Positions 63,942 to 64,000 of a stretch of 64,000 nucleotides of DNA are shown piece after piece (the first letter of the stretch is position 1; each line of letters opens with the position of its first letter). A program made the translations under genes and the position numbers. Location: NCBI GenBank assembly GCA_945878875.1, contig CAMCUC010000004.1, positions 20,131 through 84,130 on the forward strand, in the 5' to 3' direction. Below the pieces are notes generated by a model. It saw nothing but the letters and a program-made list of their open reading frames with translations. It had not been told where the DNA came from and ran no database searches. This stretch comes from Rhizobium sp. Q54. Its GTDB lineage: Bacteria; Pseudomonadota; Alphaproteobacteria; Rhizobiales; Beijerinckiaceae.

Positions 63942-64000
63942 TTACTTGAGGAGTGAGAGAACCATCTGAGGCGCCTGGTTAGCTTGAGCCAGCATTGCAG
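63942..64000 (-). CDS. Flagellin, carboxy-terminal end (partial)
   Basis: Read on the minus strand from the window edge, the frame gives AMLAQANQAPQMVLSLLK and a TAA stop. This is the conserved carboxy-terminal D0 helix of flagellins, which packs in the filament core. The gene runs off the window, so its size and start are unknown. It is the best anchor for calling this end of the window a flagellar locus. Confidence 0.85.
   Translation of the reverse strand, partial: AMLAQANQAPQMVLSLLK

Overview
The window reads as a chromosomal segment of an alphaproteobacterium, most likely in the order Hyphomicrobiales. Support comes from gene order and content: rpsF-rpsR-DUF2232-rplI followed by dnaB-alr, then radA, cvpA, purF and an SDR gene; fabD-fabG-acpP-fabF-mltG-yicC-gmk; lptF-lptG-lptD-surA-pdxA-rsmA; HemJ in place of HemG/HemY; IalB-family and Omp25/Omp31-like proteins. 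I see no rRNA, tRNA, CRISPR array, integrase or transposase. The genus cannot be fixed from sequence alone.

Layout. 0-7 kb: a TAXI-type TRAP transporter whose solute receptor is cut by an in-frame amber codon, a FrnE/DsbA-like oxidoreductase, a degenerate AMP-binding protein and a YejA-like solute-binding protein, all on the minus strand. 7-15 kb: IalB, HspQ, an ArsC-like reductase, a FkbM-type methyltransferase, a cobalamin riboswitch with a BtuB-like receptor, an S1C-type protein lacking its whole catalytic triad, a small exported protein, a palindromic intergenic repeat and an MFS transporter. 15-31 kb: YfgM-like protein, Der GTPase and pirin on plus, then a long minus-strand housekeeping block (SDR, PurF, CvpA, RadA, HemJ, Alr, DnaB, L9, DUF2232, S18, S6), then a small membrane protein, a DMT transporter and a YkgJ protein. 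31-39 kb: fatty-acid synthesis genes, MltG, YicC and guanylate kinase. 39-42 kb: the amino-terminal stub of a type I secretion ATPase next to an intact HlyD-type adaptor, then KdsB and an outer-membrane barrel. 42-53.6 kb: an SDR, RsmA, PdxA, SurA-like, LptD, LptG, LptF (minus), then PepA, an exported protein and HolC (plus).

From about 53.6 kb the content changes. After a very AT-rich spacer come a 500-residue coiled-coil protein, a small winged-helix-like protein, two coupled proteins of unknown role, and then a flagellar group of lower GC than the housekeeping part: a secreted-looking helical protein, FliD, a TPR protein with a glycosyltransferase-like end, a large serralysin-type (M10) metalloprotease, and the last 19 codons of a flagellin.

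The most interesting item is the 780-residue metalloprotease (61472-63814, minus). Its first about 30 residues resemble the amino-terminal helix of Hyphomicrobiales flagellins, its last about 15 residues resemble the carboxy-terminal flagellin helix, it has no Sec signal, and it lies directly downstream of a flagellin gene. A shared promoter-like motif (TAAAGAAA, 11 bases, then GCCGTCTT or TCCGTCTT) precedes both it and the helical protein at 57336, whose carboxy terminus also looks flagellin-like. I infer a proteolytic filament or flagellum-exported enzyme, analogous to flagellinolysin but built on an M10/RTX catalytic module, perhaps with its own cap and glycosyltransferase. This is an inference from sequence resemblance and needs structural and secretion tests.
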